A stretch of DNA of 64,000 nucleotides from Virgibacillus necropolis (GCF_002224365.1 NZ_CP022437.1:682001-746000); one strand, 5' to 3'; positions 51,805 through 62,254 are shown, numbered from the stretch's first letter. The notes: generated by a model from the letters alone, not told the origin. Program-made: numbers and translations.

Positions 51805-53100
51805 ATGCCAGACAAATTTGTAGGAAAAATGGTACCAACTTTAACAGAGTGGCGGCGGACATTTCATCAGTATCCAGAGCTTGGTTTTATGGAATATGTA
51901 ACGACATATAAGCTTGGAAGGCAGCTAGAAGAACTAGGATTTAACGTGCATATTGGGAAAGATGTTTTGAAAAAAGAATCAAGGTTAGGACTACCTTCTG
52001 ATGCTGAACTGCGAACGCAAGAAGAGGAAGCGTTGAAGCACGGCGTTGACGCGACATGGCTTGAAAAGATGCGTGGTGGCTTCACTGGGCTTGTGGCTAC
52101 ATGGGATGCAGAACACGACGGAGACCATGTTGCTTTTCGGTACGATATCGACGCCCTGCCGATTAACGAAGCAAAGGACAATCAACATATTCCCTATCAA
52201 GACGGCTTTGTTTCTACAAATGATAATATCATGCACGCTTGTGGTCATGATGGTCACATGACTATTGGTCTTGGTGTAGCCACATTTATTGCAGAAAATC
52301 ACAAGGATCTAAAAGGTCGATTTACCTTGCTTTTTCAACCAGCTGAAGAAGGTGGAAGAGGGGCAAAGGCGATGACTGAAAATGGTTGGCTGGATGAAGT
52401 GGATTATTTTTACACTGGCCATATTGGAATCAGTTCACTTCCCATTGGAACAATTGCCGCTACAATAAAGGGGTTTTTAGCAACGACCAAATTAAATGCC
52501 AATTTTTCTGGTGTTGCTTCACATGCTGGTATGAAACCTGAGTTGGGAAAAAATGCTCTGATAGCCGCAACAACCGCTGCGACACAACTGTATACAATTC
52601 CTCGACATAGTGATGGGATAAGCCGTGTGAATGTTGGGAAAATCGTGGCTGGTAGTGGACGAAATATTATACCCGATAAGGGGTATCTAGAGATTGAAGT
52701 TCGCGGAGAAACAAAAGAAATTAACCACTACATGCTAGAGGAAGCAAAACGAATAATGGAAGCGGCAGCTAACATGTATGACGTTACCGTTGATTTTGAA
52801 GTTGTAGGTGGGGCAGAAGAAATCAATTGCAACGATGACGTAGTTTCTATCATTAAAAAAGGAAGTAACTCGTATAGCTATATAAAAGAAGTTCTACCAA
52901 CTATAAATGTCGCGGGATCAGAGGATGCGAGTTTTATGATAAATAAAGTACAGGATAATGGTGGAAAAGCAACGTATATGCTGTTCGGCACTAAACTAGA
53001 TTATCCGCATCATCACCGATTATTTGATTTTCAAGAAGAGGTATTAGCAGTGGCACTAGAAACCTATGTTGCTATTTTAAAAGGTGGATCAAGCAAGTAA
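51805..53100 (+). CDS. AbgA-like M20 hydrolase (p-aminobenzoyl-glutamate hydrolase subunit A type)
   Basis: This 431-residue protein follows AbgA along its whole length. It has WRRTFHQYPELGFMEY, an insert SRLGLPSDAELRTQEEEALKHG, MHACGHDGHMTIGLG, FQPAEEGGRGAKAM, ASHAGMKPELGKNAL and GSEDASFMINKVQ. AbgA with AbgB cleaves p-aminobenzoyl-glutamate, a folate breakdown product. It starts four bases after the preceding M20 gene. A 35-base relic of a dispersed repeat lies before the next gene. Confidence 0.85.
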   Translation: MPDKFVGKMVPTLTEWRRTFHQYPELGFMEYVTTYKLGRQLEELGFNVHIGKDVLKKESRLGLPSDAELRTQEEEALKHGVDATWLEKMRGGFTGLVATWDAEHDGDHVAFRYDIDALPINEAKDNQHIPYQDGFVSTNDNIMHACGHDGHMTIGLGVATFIAENHKDLKGRFTLLFQPAEEGGRGAKAMTENGWLDEVDYFYTGHIGISSLPIGTIAATIKGFLATTKLNANFSGVASHAGMKPELGKNALIAATTAATQLYTIPRHSDGISRVNVGKIVAGSGRNIIPDKGYLEIEVRGETKEINHYMLEEAKRIMEAAANMYDVTVDFEVVGGAEEINCNDDVVSIIKKGSNSYSYIKEVLPTINVAGSEDASFMINKVQDNGGKATYMLFGTKLDYPHHHRLFDFQEEVLAVALETYVAILKGGSSK

Positions 53101-53112
53101 TTAGAAAATTAT

Positions 53113-53146
53113 CCATTTTTCATTTGATGACTTTTTGAACGTCGAT
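53113..53146. repeat. Relic of the dispersed repeat right end
   Basis: TTTTTCATTTGATGACTTTTTGAACG resembles the right end of the 45016-45200 repeat. It sits between the abgA-like and abgT-like genes. Confidence 0.45.
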
Positions 53147-53172
53147 CTTCTTAAATAGAAAGGGTGTAGTAT

Positions 53173-54696
53173 ATGTCAGCTAAAAGCAGTGAAGCTAAAA
53201 AATCAAGAATGTCTGGTTTCCTTAATGTTATTGAAAAGGTAGGAAATAAGTTACCCGATCCATTCATGCTGTTCGTATATTTAGCAGTTACGGTAATCGT
53301 TTTTTCATGGATAATTTCTCTTTTTGATGTAACATTTACAGTACCAGGTGCTGAAGAAGAAGTAGCAATTAAAAGTTTACTAACTGGAGAAGGATTACAG
53401 TATATACTAACCTCCATGCTTGAAAACTTTGTCGGTTTCGCACCACTTGGCATTGTTTTGGCAATGATGCTTGGTATTGGCCTAGCTGATAAAGTTGGTT
53501 TATTGGAAACAGCTATCAAGAGTACTATTTTGAAAGCTCCAGCCTCACTCATTACATATGCAGTAGTTTTCACAGGTATATTAGGGAATATTGCATCCGA
53601 TGCAGCTTTCGTTATTATCCCACCACTTGCAGCCATGGTATTTTATAATGTTGGCAGGCATCCACTTGCCGGATTGGCTGCTGGATTTGCTGGTGTAGGT
53701 TCTGGTTTCACAGCCAACCTGATGATTACAGGGACAGATGCTTTACTGTCAGGGATTTCTACTGAAGTTATGCAAACAATTGATCCAGATATAGTTGTAA
53801 CTCCAGTAGATAACTGGTACTTCATGATTGTATCAGTAGTCTTTTTATCTATTGCAGGGGCAGTTGTCACAGAGAAATTAGTAGAGCCACGGCTTGGCAA
53901 GTACGAGGGTAAGGTGAAAAAGGAATTTGAAGCGGTTACATCTTTAGAAAAGCGCGGATTCCGAAATGCAGTTATCGTTGGTTTAGCTTATATAGCTTTA
54001 ATCGTACTAGTCATATTCTTGCCAAACTCACCGCTAACCAATGATCAAGGCGGAATCGTTCCATCCCCTTTCTTAGATGGAATCGTACCATTGATTTTAA
54101 TCTGGTTTATAGCGATAGGTATAGCATATGGTGTTACAGTTAAGAAAATTGAAAGTTCCCGAGCAATCGGAAAATACATGGGAGAAGCAATGAAAGATAT
54201 GTCAGGGTTTATAGTATTAATATTTGCAGCAGCACAATTTATTGCCTATTTTGAATGGACCAACATGGGTTCATGGATTGCGGTTAGTGGAGCAAACTTT
54301 TTAGAATCACTAGGATTTACAGGACTCGCTGCTGTAATAGGTTTTGTGTTATTAACAGCTGTATTGAATTTGTTTATATTTAGTGGGTCTGCTCAATGGG
54401 CACTGGAAGCTCCAATTTTCTTGAAAATGTTTTACTTTCTAGGTTATGAACCTGCGTTTATCCAGGCATCTTACCGTATTGCAGATTCATCAACAAATAT
54501 CATTACGCCGATGAATCCATATATCATTATTGTGCTAGCCTTTATGCAGGAATATGACAAAAAGGCCGGACTTGGAACCTTAATAGCACTAATGTTACCG
54601 TACAGTATCGTATTCTTAGGAATTTGGATTATCTTATTATTAGGCTTTGCATTATTAGGTATCCCGTTTGGACCTGGAGTGGGAGTTTATTTGTAA
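53173..54696 (+). CDS. AbgT-family transporter
   Basis: This 507-residue membrane protein has about 12 hydrophobic segments and the AbgT (PF03806) signature: NKLPDPFMLFVYLA at the start, IASDAAFVIIPPLAAMVFYNVGRHPLAGLAAGFAGVGSGFTANL (residues 140-180) and ASYRIADSSTNIITPMNPYIIIVLAF near the end. The family imports p-aminobenzoyl-glutamate in Escherichia coli, and some members export sulfonamides. Being last in an operon with two M20 hydrolases, it most likely imports their substrate. The start ATG 53173 follows AAAGGG. Confidence 0.9.
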   Translation: MSAKSSEAKKSRMSGFLNVIEKVGNKLPDPFMLFVYLAVTVIVFSWIISLFDVTFTVPGAEEEVAIKSLLTGEGLQYILTSMLENFVGFAPLGIVLAMMLGIGLADKVGLLETAIKSTILKAPASLITYAVVFTGILGNIASDAAFVIIPPLAAMVFYNVGRHPLAGLAAGFAGVGSGFTANLMITGTDALLSGISTEVMQTIDPDIVVTPVDNWYFMIVSVVFLSIAGAVVTEKLVEPRLGKYEGKVKKEFEAVTSLEKRGFRNAVIVGLAYIALIVLVIFLPNSPLTNDQGGIVPSPFLDGIVPLILIWFIAIGIAYGVTVKKIESSRAIGKYMGEAMKDMSGFIVLIFAAAQFIAYFEWTNMGSWIAVSGANFLESLGFTGLAAVIGFVLLTAVLNLFIFSGSAQWALEAPIFLKMFYFLGYEPAFIQASYRIADSSTNIITPMNPYIIIVLAFMQEYDKKAGLGTLIALMLPYSIVFLGIWIILLLGFALLGIPFGPGVGVYL

Positions 54697-54744
54697 CTTA
54701 TGATTTGTGTTTTACCTGCATCCTTTTTGGGGGAGGAGGTGGAA

Positions 54745-54893
54745 GAACGATCGACTTTCTTACGGCGCCGATCAACTTTAGAGTATTACTAGATTAGAGG
54801 TGATCGTGATTACTAGAAAGTCAATCGGCGCTGACTACAAGTTGATCGTAATCATAATAAAGTTAATCGAAAAAGCCAGCAAGTCAATCCATT
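54745..54893. repeat. 21-nt phased GATC-family array with two inverted units (7 units)
   Basis: Two inverted units (CGATCGAC at 54748 and CGATCAAC at 54769) are followed by five direct units at 54799, 54820, 54841, 54862 and 54883. All spacings within each orientation are exactly 21. The change of orientation makes an imperfect long inverted repeat. It lies between the abgT-like and ROK genes, with nothing else recognisable in the gap. Confidence 0.8.
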
Positions 54894-54990
54894 CAGTCCA
54901 GCCCAGCCGGAGTTTCAAATAAAATCTAAATCCCCCTAACTTACTATGCTATAATAAAAATTAATCAACAAAATCAAGGGGGATACTTCC

Positions 54991-56148
54991 ATGCAGCGCG
55001 GGACTTTCCAATTAATGAAGTCTGTCAATAAATCAATTATTTTAAATAAAATACGTATAGCTGAACCCATTTCAAGGGCGCAAATCGCAAAGGAGACAGA
55101 GTTAACCCCGCCAACAGTAAGTAGTATTGTAAAAGAATTAATTGAGCAGGGGATTGTAAGAGAAAGTGTTCTCGGTGTATCTCAGGGGGGACGAAAGCCG
55201 ACAATGTTGCTCATAAATAGCGATGCTTTTTATGTCATTGGTGTTGATGCTGGCCCGGAAACAGTTGAATGCATCCTTGCTGATTTGTCAGGGAAAATCA
55301 TAGATCGAACAGCTAGCAGAATAAGTAAGCCAATAACGAATGAACAGTTTGCCACTATTATAAAGGAAAGCATACATAAGATTATTCCTACCAATCAAGA
55401 TAAAATCATCGGTATCGGAGTGGGGATGCATGGTGTTGTTGATGTTGAAACAGGTACAACCCTTGTTGCGCCGAACCTAAATCTGACAAACGTTCCAATA
55501 AAGGCTGAGCTTGAGAAAGAATTCAATTTAATTGTCCGGGTTGAGAATGATGCACGGGCAATGGCGCTCGGGGAGTCATGGTTTGGTGGACATGGTGACG
55601 TTGATAGTATGGTCGCTGTGAATCTAGGGCGTGGAGTCGGAGCAGGTGTTGTTATTAAAGGAAAGCTATACCATGGGGCGCAGGATCTTGCTGGGGAACT
55701 TGGCCATATGACTATTGATATTAATGGTGAAATTTGCGAATGTGGCAATCGTGGTTGCTTGCAAACCTTTGCTACTGGAGCGGCAATTGTTAGACGAGCG
55801 CGTAAGGAAATAAAAAACACGCCAAACAATCTAACGCCTGAGGAAATATTTCGTCTGGCTAAAACTGATGATGAGGCTTATATAAAGATATTGCAAGATT
55901 CGGGAATAATCATTGGAGTAGGTTTAACAAATTTAATTCATCTCATTAACCCAGAAAAAATTGTGTTGGGTGGTGGGGTATTGAACAGTGCGGAATTCAT
56001 CTTGCCAGCTATTAAACAAACGATTGATCAACGTGCCCTGACACCAGGAGCCAAGCGGACGGAAGTGTCAGTAACGAAGCTAGGGGAGAATGCTACTCTG
56101 CTAGGAGCTATTTCGTTACTTTTAATCGAACTATTTGCTCCAGTATAA
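54991..56148 (+). CDS. ROK-family transcriptional regulator (XylR/NagC type)
   Basis: This 385-residue repressor has an N-terminal winged helix (SRAQIAKETELTPPTVSSIVKELIEQGIV). A ROK sugar-binding domain follows, with GVDAGPETVECILADLSG, GIGVGMHGVVD and the zinc motif CECGNRGCLQ (near residue 250). Position 10 of that motif is Q, where catalytic ROK kinases usually have E. It ends convergently with the galKETM operon, so control of galactose use is plausible. An inverted TTACAC/GTGTTAA near 60960-60985 upstream of galK is a candidate operator. The inducer is not known. Confidence 0.85.
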   Translation: MQRGTFQLMKSVNKSIILNKIRIAEPISRAQIAKETELTPPTVSSIVKELIEQGIVRESVLGVSQGGRKPTMLLINSDAFYVIGVDAGPETVECILADLSGKIIDRTASRISKPITNEQFATIIKESIHKIIPTNQDKIIGIGVGMHGVVDVETGTTLVAPNLNLTNVPIKAELEKEFNLIVRVENDARAMALGESWFGGHGDVDSMVAVNLGRGVGAGVVIKGKLYHGAQDLAGELGHMTIDINGEICECGNRGCLQTFATGAAIVRRARKEIKNTPNNLTPEEIFRLAKTDDEAYIKILQDSGIIIGVGLTNLIHLINPEKIVLGGGVLNSAEFILPAIKQTIDQRALTPGAKRTEVSVTKLGENATLLGAISLLLIELFAPV

Positions 56149-56149
56149 A

Positions 56150-56186
56150 TGAAAAGGGCTGAACTGCGCCGTTCAGCCTTTTTAGT
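56150..56186. terminator. Terminator between the ROK gene and galM
   Basis: A stem of about 12 bp (56152-56164 and 56171-56182) has T residues on the plus side and A on the other, serving convergent genes. Confidence 0.88.
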
Positions 56187-56224
56187 ATGAGGGAAATTTC
56201 ATCATTTCCCGGGAAATATCGACA

Positions 56225-57253
56225 TTATTCCACTCCAAAAGAAAATTTTGTGCGTTTGTTATACTCAAATTCAGGCTCTAAAATCACATTTGGAAAGCCT
56301 ACATGGTGTAAGGAAGCTGGGGAGCCTTGAGTTTCGAAACATACACCAAGATATTTCCTTGAACTACCTTCACGTAATTCCAGTCCTGTAGTTAAACCGT
56401 TAGCTGTATACATTACCATTCCTGGTTGATCCGTTTCGATTGTTAGCACTCTGCCTGAATCACCATCTTTAACAACGACATGTCCTTCATTATCAAATAT
56501 AAAATAATGATCATAACCATTACCAGTAATTTTGTGCTGTTCGGAGTTATCTTCAAATCCGTCAGAAAGTACACGTCCTTCGCGAAAGTCAAACGTTGAA
56601 TTCGAAACTTCTACTAATCTTCCAGTCGGAATGAGACTCTCATCAAGCTCAACAAAATTTGAACTATCTATTGTTATATGGTGGTTATGAACGGTATTCT
56701 TTAAATTGCCATTTAAATTAAAATAGGAATGATTCGTCAGTGCTAGGGGTGTGGTCTGATCTGTAGTTGCATAGTAATCAATAATTAGCTCATTTTCATT
56801 ATTCAGTGTATACGTAACAGCAACATCTACATTGCCAGGGTATCCGCCATCACCGTCAGCACTAAAGTGGGTGAGCTTTAACCCAACTGAATCCTTCGTG
56901 TGAAAAGGCTCAACAGCCCAACAAAAATGACTAAACCCGTTCGATCCCCCATGGAGATGATTATTCCCATCATTTACTTCAAGGGAATATGTTTGACCCT
57001 CGGTTTCAAAGGAAGCATCTTGAATTCGTCCTGCTATCCGACCGACTATTGCCCCGAAAAAATTGGGGTTAGTCTCGTAATCGGCATAGTTTTTATAGCC
57101 AAGAACCACATTTTCCATCTTTCCTTTTTGATCAGGAACCATGACCTTCGTAATGATTCCGCCAAAGTCCAGCACGCTCACAGACATACCTTGGTCATTC
57201 GCTAGTGTAAATTCCTTCCACTTACCCAAAATATCTTTTATTTCTATGTTCAT
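56225..57253 (-). CDS. galM: Aldose 1-epimerase (galactose mutarotase)
   Basis: GalM interconverts the alpha and beta anomers of galactose so that GalK can use it. The 342 residues have NNHLHGGSNGFSHFCW (near residue 93), the catalytic NHSYFNLNG (near residue 168) and EPEFEYNKRTKFSFG at the C-terminus. It is the last gene of galKETM, 13 bases after galT, with GGTGG before the ATG. Confidence 0.92.
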   Translation of the reverse strand: MNIEIKDILGKWKEFTLANDQGMSVSVLDFGGIITKVMVPDQKGKMENVVLGYKNYADYETNPNFFGAIVGRIAGRIQDASFETEGQTYSLEVNDGNNHLHGGSNGFSHFCWAVEPFHTKDSVGLKLTHFSADGDGGYPGNVDVAVTYTLNNENELIIDYYATTDQTTPLALTNHSYFNLNGNLKNTVHNHHITIDSSNFVELDESLIPTGRLVEVSNSTFDFREGRVLSDGFEDNSEQHKITGNGYDHYFIFDNEGHVVVKDGDSGRVLTIETDQPGMVMYTANGLTTGLELREGSSRKYLGVCFETQGSPASLHHVGFPNVILEPEFEYNKRTKFSFGVE

Positions 57254-57266
57254 AAATTCCAGCCAC

Positions 57267-58745
57267 CTACTTGTTTAATGCTTCAATAAATCGTTCAAAT
57301 GCAACTTTTCCCTTGAAGACTCCAGCATCTTCAAGCACTCTAGCGAACTTCTTGCCTAATTCTTTTTGTAAAACAGTCTGGGCCTCTTCCTCATCTGATA
57401 ATAAACCATATTGCTTCATGATTTCTCCTGCCCAGTCTTGATGATAATTAGCTACATCGCTTGATTCACCGAGCAAAAACTTCTGGATTTCGCCAAGTTC
57501 ACCTTTTAATCTAGCTGGTAAAACTGCGAGTCCCATAACTTCAATCAGTCCAATATTTTCCTTTTTAATATGATGGACATCAGCATGTGGATGAAAAATA
57601 CCTAGCGGATGTTCGTCAGATGTATGATTATTGCGTAACACTAGGTCAAGCTCATAAGTGCCGTCTCGCATTCTAGCAATCGGCGTTATCGTATTGTGGG
57701 GCGTATCACCTGAAAATGCTTTTACATCCGCAAGCTCATCCGAATAACCTTTCCATGTTTGTAAAATATGGTCAGCTACCTGAAGCAACACATCTTTCTC
57801 GGAACCAGCAAGTCGAATTACTGATAAAGGCCATTTCAAAACCGAGGCCGAAACACCCGGATATTCATTTAATTCAACTGAAAAAGCATCAGTAGCATTT
57901 GTCATTGCAAATTCATAGCGACCTGCCTGATAATGATCATGACTTAAAATCGATCCACCAACAATTGGTAAATCCGCATTCGAACCGATAAAATAATGTG
58001 GGAATTTTTCTGTAAACGTGAGCAATCGTTCAAATGCATGTTTATCAATCTTCATGTTGCGATGTTCTTCAGCAAGTAAAATGCTGTGTTCGTTATAATA
58101 AACGTACGGTGAATATTGCAGATACCAATTTTCCTCAAGCAATGGTACACGTATAACACGGTGATTGGCACGCGCAGGGTAACCAGTTCGACCTGCATAT
58201 CCTTCATTTTCTACACATAAAAGACATTTCGGATAGTCTACTTTTTGTTTCATTTCACGTTCCCGTTTGATTTGTTCAGGGTCTTTTTCCGGTTTGGATA
58301 AGTTAATCGTAATGTCCAGTTCGCCATATTCGCTATCAGCCTTAAAGTGGATGTTTTTGCTAATTCGATTCGTCTGGATATAGTTGGTGTTTTTGCTCAA
58401 CTTATAAAAGTAATCAGTCGCAGCTTTAGGTGATTTCGCATATTTTTCATTAAAAACAGCATTTACCAAAGATGGCCGTGCCACAAAACAATCCATAATA
58501 GTCGCTGCGAGGATTTCTTTATCATCGAAAACATCCTCAAACACGTTATTATCTACTGCATAAGCAATCACTTTTTCTAGTAAATTGGGTATAGAATCAT
58601 CTGTTATCGCATCAACCTTTTCAGGAAAAGATTCCAACTGCAGAAGATTGATGACTCTGTTTCGCGCATAAATTCTATCTTCAGGTTCAATTAGCTCAAC
58701 GTCGATTGCCTTTTCAATTAGTCCTGAAACATGCTGGAAAATCAT
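57267..58745 (-). CDS. galT: UDP-glucose-hexose-1-phosphate uridylyltransferase (Firmicute GalT)
   Basis: GalT exchanges galactose 1-phosphate for the glucose 1-phosphate of UDP-glucose in the Leloir pathway. The 492 residues are the long Firmicute type (GalT class II), with [28 protein letters not shown] (near residue 175), [14 protein letters not shown] (near residue 260) and [22 protein letters not shown] (near residue 385). The start overlaps the galE stop by four bases (ATGA). Confidence 0.93.
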   Translation of the reverse strand: MIFQHVSGLIEKAIDVELIEPEDRIYARNRVINLLQLESFPEKVDAITDDSIPNLLEKVIAYAVDNNVFEDVFDDKEILAATIMDCFVARPSLVNAVFNEKYAKSPKAATDYFYKLSKNTNYIQTNRISKNIHFKADSEYGELDITINLSKPEKDPEQIKREREMKQKVDYPKCLLCVENEGYAGRTGYPARANHRVIRVPLLEENWYLQYSPYVYYNEHSILLAEEHRNMKIDKHAFERLLTFTEKFPHYFIGSNADLPIVGGSILSHDHYQAGRYEFAMTNATDAFSVELNEYPGVSASVLKWPLSVIRLAGSEKDVLLQVADHILQTWKGYSDELADVKAFSGDTPHNTITPIARMRDGTYELDLVLRNNHTSDEHPLGIFHPHADVHHIKKENIGLIEVMGLAVLPARLKGELGEIQKFLLGESSDVANYHQDWAGEIMKQYGLLSDEEEAQTVLQKELGKKFARVLEDAGVFKGKVAFERFIEALNK

Positions 58746-59746
58746 CGGTTATCGACTCCTTCTCCATAGCCATTAGGACGAGTGGTGTGCCAATTCCAGG
58801 CATCCTGCATGATCGTTGTTATCGAAGTTCGCGATGGTTTCCAGCCCAATACCCGTTTAGCTTTTTCAGAACTAGCAATTAAAACACCAGGATCACCAGC
58901 GCGTCTCTCGCCAGATTCCACTGGGATTTCTTTCCCTGTAACAGTTCGTGCTGTCTCAATCATTTCTTTTACGGAAAAGCCTTGATTGCTACCAAGGTTA
59001 AAAATATCGCTAACCCCATCATTTTTTAAATAATCCAGTGCTAGCAGATGTGCTTTAATAAGATCTTCCACATGAACATAATCACGAATACACGTGCCAT
59101 CAGACGTGTCGTAATCTTCTCCGAAAACGGTAATTTGCGAACGCTGTCCAAGTGCAGCCTGTAAAATAATCGGAACGAGATGTGTTTCTGGGCGATGGTC
59201 CTCACCGATTTCTGCAGACTCCCTAGCGCCAGCTACATTAAAATAACGCAATGAAACATACTTGATCCCGTGTGCTTGCTCGGTCCATTTCATTAGTTTT
59301 TCCATTGTGAGCTTTGTTTCCCCATATGTGCTGGTTGGATTTGTCGGCATTGTCTCAGTAATCGGTACAGATTCTGGTTCTCCATACGTCGCCGCTGTTG
59401 AAGAAAAGACGATTTTTTTCACATCATTTTCGACCATAGCCTGTAGCAAAACTTGCGTACCATATACATTGTTATCAAAGTATTGGAGTGGTTTTTCCAT
59501 CGACTCACCAACAAGTGAATTTGCTGCAAAATGAACGACTGCTTCAATCGATTCCTTTTTAAACACCTCGCGCAGGAAATCTATGGTACGAATATCCCCT
59601 TGGTAAAATGTAGCAGCAGGATGGATCGCATCTTTGTGACCAGTCTCCAGATTATCAACAACTACCACTTTTTCGCCTCGATCAATTAATTGATAAACTG
59701 CATGGGAACCAATATAACCTGCTCCACCTAAAACTAATACGCTCAT
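58742..59746 (-). CDS. galE: UDP-glucose 4-epimerase
   Basis: GalE interconverts UDP-galactose and UDP-glucose. The 334 residues have the NAD fold [20 protein letters not shown], the [10 protein letters not shown] and YGETK catalytic segment (near residues 122-150) and RYFNVAGA. Its ATG follows the galK stop with no gap, and its AAGGAGTG site lies inside the end of galK. UDP-galactose could also feed glycan synthesis. Confidence 0.93.
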   Translation of the reverse strand: MSVLVLGGAGYIGSHAVYQLIDRGEKVVVVDNLETGHKDAIHPAATFYQGDIRTIDFLREVFKKESIEAVVHFAANSLVGESMEKPLQYFDNNVYGTQVLLQAMVENDVKKIVFSSTAATYGEPESVPITETMPTNPTSTYGETKLTMEKLMKWTEQAHGIKYVSLRYFNVAGARESAEIGEDHRPETHLVPIILQAALGQRSQITVFGEDYDTSDGTCIRDYVHVEDLIKAHLLALDYLKNDGVSDIFNLGSNQGFSVKEMIETARTVTGKEIPVESGERRAGDPGVLIASSEKAKRVLGWKPSRTSITTIMQDAWNWHTTRPNGYGEGVDNR

Positions 59747-60928
59747 TTATAGCACTCCTTCCGTAATCTCTTTCGCGCCATCACCAATCATAGCGGTATA
59801 AAATGTTGCATCATAGCCGATTGCCTGACGATAGATTGTGTTCACGTTTTTCTTGAAGGTTTCTACCTGATCACGCTCAACAATTGCGATCGCGCATCCG
59901 CCAAATCCAGCTCCAGTCATGCGCGCACCCATAACACCATCCTGGTCCCATGCTACTTGAACAATCGTATCAAGTTCAATTCCTGTAACCTCATAATCAA
60001 ACCGAAGTGACTGATGGGATTCATTCATCAATTTTCCAAAGGCTATCAAATCATCCTGACGCAGTTTCTCAAGAGCTTCTACTGTTCGAGCATTCTCATA
60101 AACAGCATGCCTTGCGCGCTTCACATTAATTTCATCTTTAATTAAATGTTTATGTTGGTCAAATTTTTCTTTTGATAATTCTCCAAGACTTGTAATCGGG
60201 AGCTCTGTTTGCAAATCAGCAAGTGCTTGCTCACATTGCGTGCGTCGTTCATTGTATTTTGAGCCAGCTAATGTCCGTTGCTTATTCGTATTAATAATCA
60301 TAATGACATGGTTCTTTAATGCGATCGGTGCATATTCATGCTCCAATGTTTGACAGTTTAATAGAATCGCATGGTCTTTTTTCCCCATGCCTATCGAAAA
60401 TTGATCCATAATTCCACTGTTTACACCAATGTATTCATTCTCTACCTGCTGACCAAGTTGTATCATCCTGACACGATCAATTCTAAAATCAAACAGTCCT
60501 TCCAATAGTACCCCAGTTGCCATCTCGATGGAAGCAGAAGAGGACAGGCCAGCACCGTTTGGAATGTTGCCGTAAAATAAAATGTCTGCACCCGATTCAA
60601 TAGCATGGCCAGATTCCTGAATGTAGGATATCATTCCCTTTGGATAGTTTGCCCAAGTCTGAGCCTCATTATAGGAAAGGTCGGCTAGATCGGTTTCAAT
60701 GATTCCAGTGTCTTGAAAATTCATTGAGTAAAACCGTAATTTTTGATCGGTACGCTTTCTTCCGACTGCATATGTTCCAAAAGATAGACAAGCAGGGAAG
60801 ACGTGGCCCCCGTTATAGTCGGTGTGCTCACCGATTAGATTGATTCGGCCTGGTGCGAAAAAGATAGATGGCATGTGTTCTGTCTGGAAAATGTTTTGAA
60901 ATTCCTGTATAAGATTACGTTCAGTCAT
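59747..60928 (-). CDS. galK: Galactokinase
   Basis: GalK phosphorylates galactose at C1. The 393 residues have the GHMP kinase motifs: FFAPGRINLIGEHTDYNGGHVFPA (galactose-binding), GNIPNGAGLSSSASIEMATG (ATP loop, near residue 115) and GARMTGAGFGGCAIAIV (near residue 335). Two adjacent ATGs exist (60931, 60928). The second has better spacing from AGAGGTG, but this is not decisive. It heads the operon, with a cre site about 115 bases upstream. No galactose transporter is in the window. Confidence 0.93.
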   Translation of the reverse strand: MTERNLIQEFQNIFQTEHMPSIFFAPGRINLIGEHTDYNGGHVFPACLSFGTYAVGRKRTDQKLRFYSMNFQDTGIIETDLADLSYNEAQTWANYPKGMISYIQESGHAIESGADILFYGNIPNGAGLSSSASIEMATGVLLEGLFDFRIDRVRMIQLGQQVENEYIGVNSGIMDQFSIGMGKKDHAILLNCQTLEHEYAPIALKNHVIMIINTNKQRTLAGSKYNERRTQCEQALADLQTELPITSLGELSKEKFDQHKHLIKDEINVKRARHAVYENARTVEALEKLRQDDLIAFGKLMNESHQSLRFDYEVTGIELDTIVQVAWDQDGVMGARMTGAGFGGCAIAIVERDQVETFKKNVNTIYRQAIGYDATFYTAMIGDGAKEITEGVL

Positions 60929-61018
60929 CATTTCACCTCTGTCAAAAATTGTATGATTTTGTTACACTAACAAATGTGTTAAAATACGCATAGATAATTA
61001 ATTTAATTAATTAAGTCT

Positions 61019-61055
61019 AGTTTACTAATTGTTAGCAACTTTGTAAACGCATTCC
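61019..61055 (-). promoter_or_regulatory. galK promoter with near-perfect cre site
   Basis: TGTAAACGCATTCC (61042-61055) matches 13 of 14 cre positions. On the minus strand it overlaps a -35 TTTACA that is 17 bases from TAAACT. CcpA repression is expected. An inverted TTACAC/GTGTTAA pair closer to galK may bind the ROK regulator. Confidence 0.6.
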
Positions 61056-61146
61056 TTAATTTATTTAAAAGAAGAGTGTGAAAGGAGTATATGGTTTGTT
61101 TGCAGGGGCTTGATTTGATATCAAGCCTCTTATTTCAGTATCATCA

Positions 61147-61175
61147 TTGCTTGACTCGAACAATTGTTCTATAAT
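61147..61175 (+). promoter_or_regulatory. Probable promoter of the Rpn-like gene
   Basis: TTGCTT (61147-61152), a 17-base spacer and TATAAT (61170-61175). Confidence 0.6.
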
Positions 61176-61221
61176 GGAAATGTAAATAGGATAATTTATC
61201 TATCGTGAGGGATGTGGTAAA

Positions 61222-62188
61222 ATGGAGGCAAATACAGTCGTGCTTGAAAGAACAACTAATTATGAAGCAACACCAGATTATGATGGACTTTGGAAAGCAC
61301 TAATTGAAGAATTTATGCAGTTTTTTGCTAACGATTTATTTGACGCTATTGATTTTTCAAGAGGCAGTGAATTTTTAAATAAGGAATTACTAAAGGAGCC
61401 TATTAAGGAAAAGAAAGGAAAGGTTGTAGCGGATCAAATTGTAAAAGTGTTTCTAAAAAGCGGTCAGGAAAAATGGATCCTGATTCACATTGAAGTACAA
61501 GGTAGGGCGGGAAAGGACTTTACTAAGCGAATGTTTCGCTACTTTTATCGAATCTATGATAAGCATAATCGTGAAGTTTATGCTATTGCCCTTTTAACAG
61601 ATGCAAAGCAATCCAGTAACTCCAATCATTTTCAGTATGATTTTTATGGTACGAAAGTTGATTACACATTCAATGTATATGCATTTCAAAATCAGGACAT
61701 AAAAAAATTAGTGGAATCAACTAACCCATCCTGCTACTGCGGTTACTGCTGGTATTTATGCAAATAAAACCAAGCATGATGCAAACAAACGCTATGCTTT
61801 CAAACGGAAATTGATGATCCAAATTCTACAACAGACATCCACACAACCAGAATACACCCGCACATATCTATCTGCTTTATTTCATTTCATTGATAATATA
61901 CTTCAAGTTCCAACAGACTTAACGACTAAATTAAAGGAAGATTTAACCCCATTTATTGATAAGGAGGCGACACAACAAATGCTTGCAGATAAAAGAAATC
62001 CATCGCAAACGTTAGCCGAGATTTTTGCAGAGTTGAAGGAAGAAGGCATGGAAAAAGGAAAAAGAGAAACAGAGAAAAATATTGCCAAAAAATTAATTCA
62101 AAAAGATTACTCCAATGAGCAAATCATAGAACTAACGGAATTAGAACTAAACGAGGTAGTGAAGTTGAGAAAGTCACTTCAAATGTAG
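61222..62188 (+). pseudogene. Rpn-family PD-(D/E)XK nuclease, frameshifted
   Basis: The first frame (61222-61767) gives the N-terminal nuclease part, with DGLWKALIEEFMQFF and the catalytic-type ADQIVKVFLKSGQEKWILIHIEVQ (near residue 85). After VESTNP it runs out of frame and stops. Another frame continues HPATAVTAGIYANKTKHDANKRYAFKRKL and goes on to 62188 with ELKEEGMEKGKRETEKNIAKKLI, the usual tail of this family. Loss of one C from a CCCC run at about 61726-61729 explains it. Rpn proteins promote recombination in Escherichia coli. A recent mutation, phase variation or a sequencing error could each account for it. Confidence 0.75.
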
Positions 62189-62254
62189 TGAAGAGAACGA
62201 AATAGGTTAATTGGGAGGAACTTGACTTTTGTTGAGCTCCCTTTTTTGATTTGA

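Noticed and set aside
61091-61174. 27-codon frame upstream of the Rpn-like gene
   Set aside because: The ribosome site is only three bases away, and the frame covers a hairpin and the promoter of the next gene.
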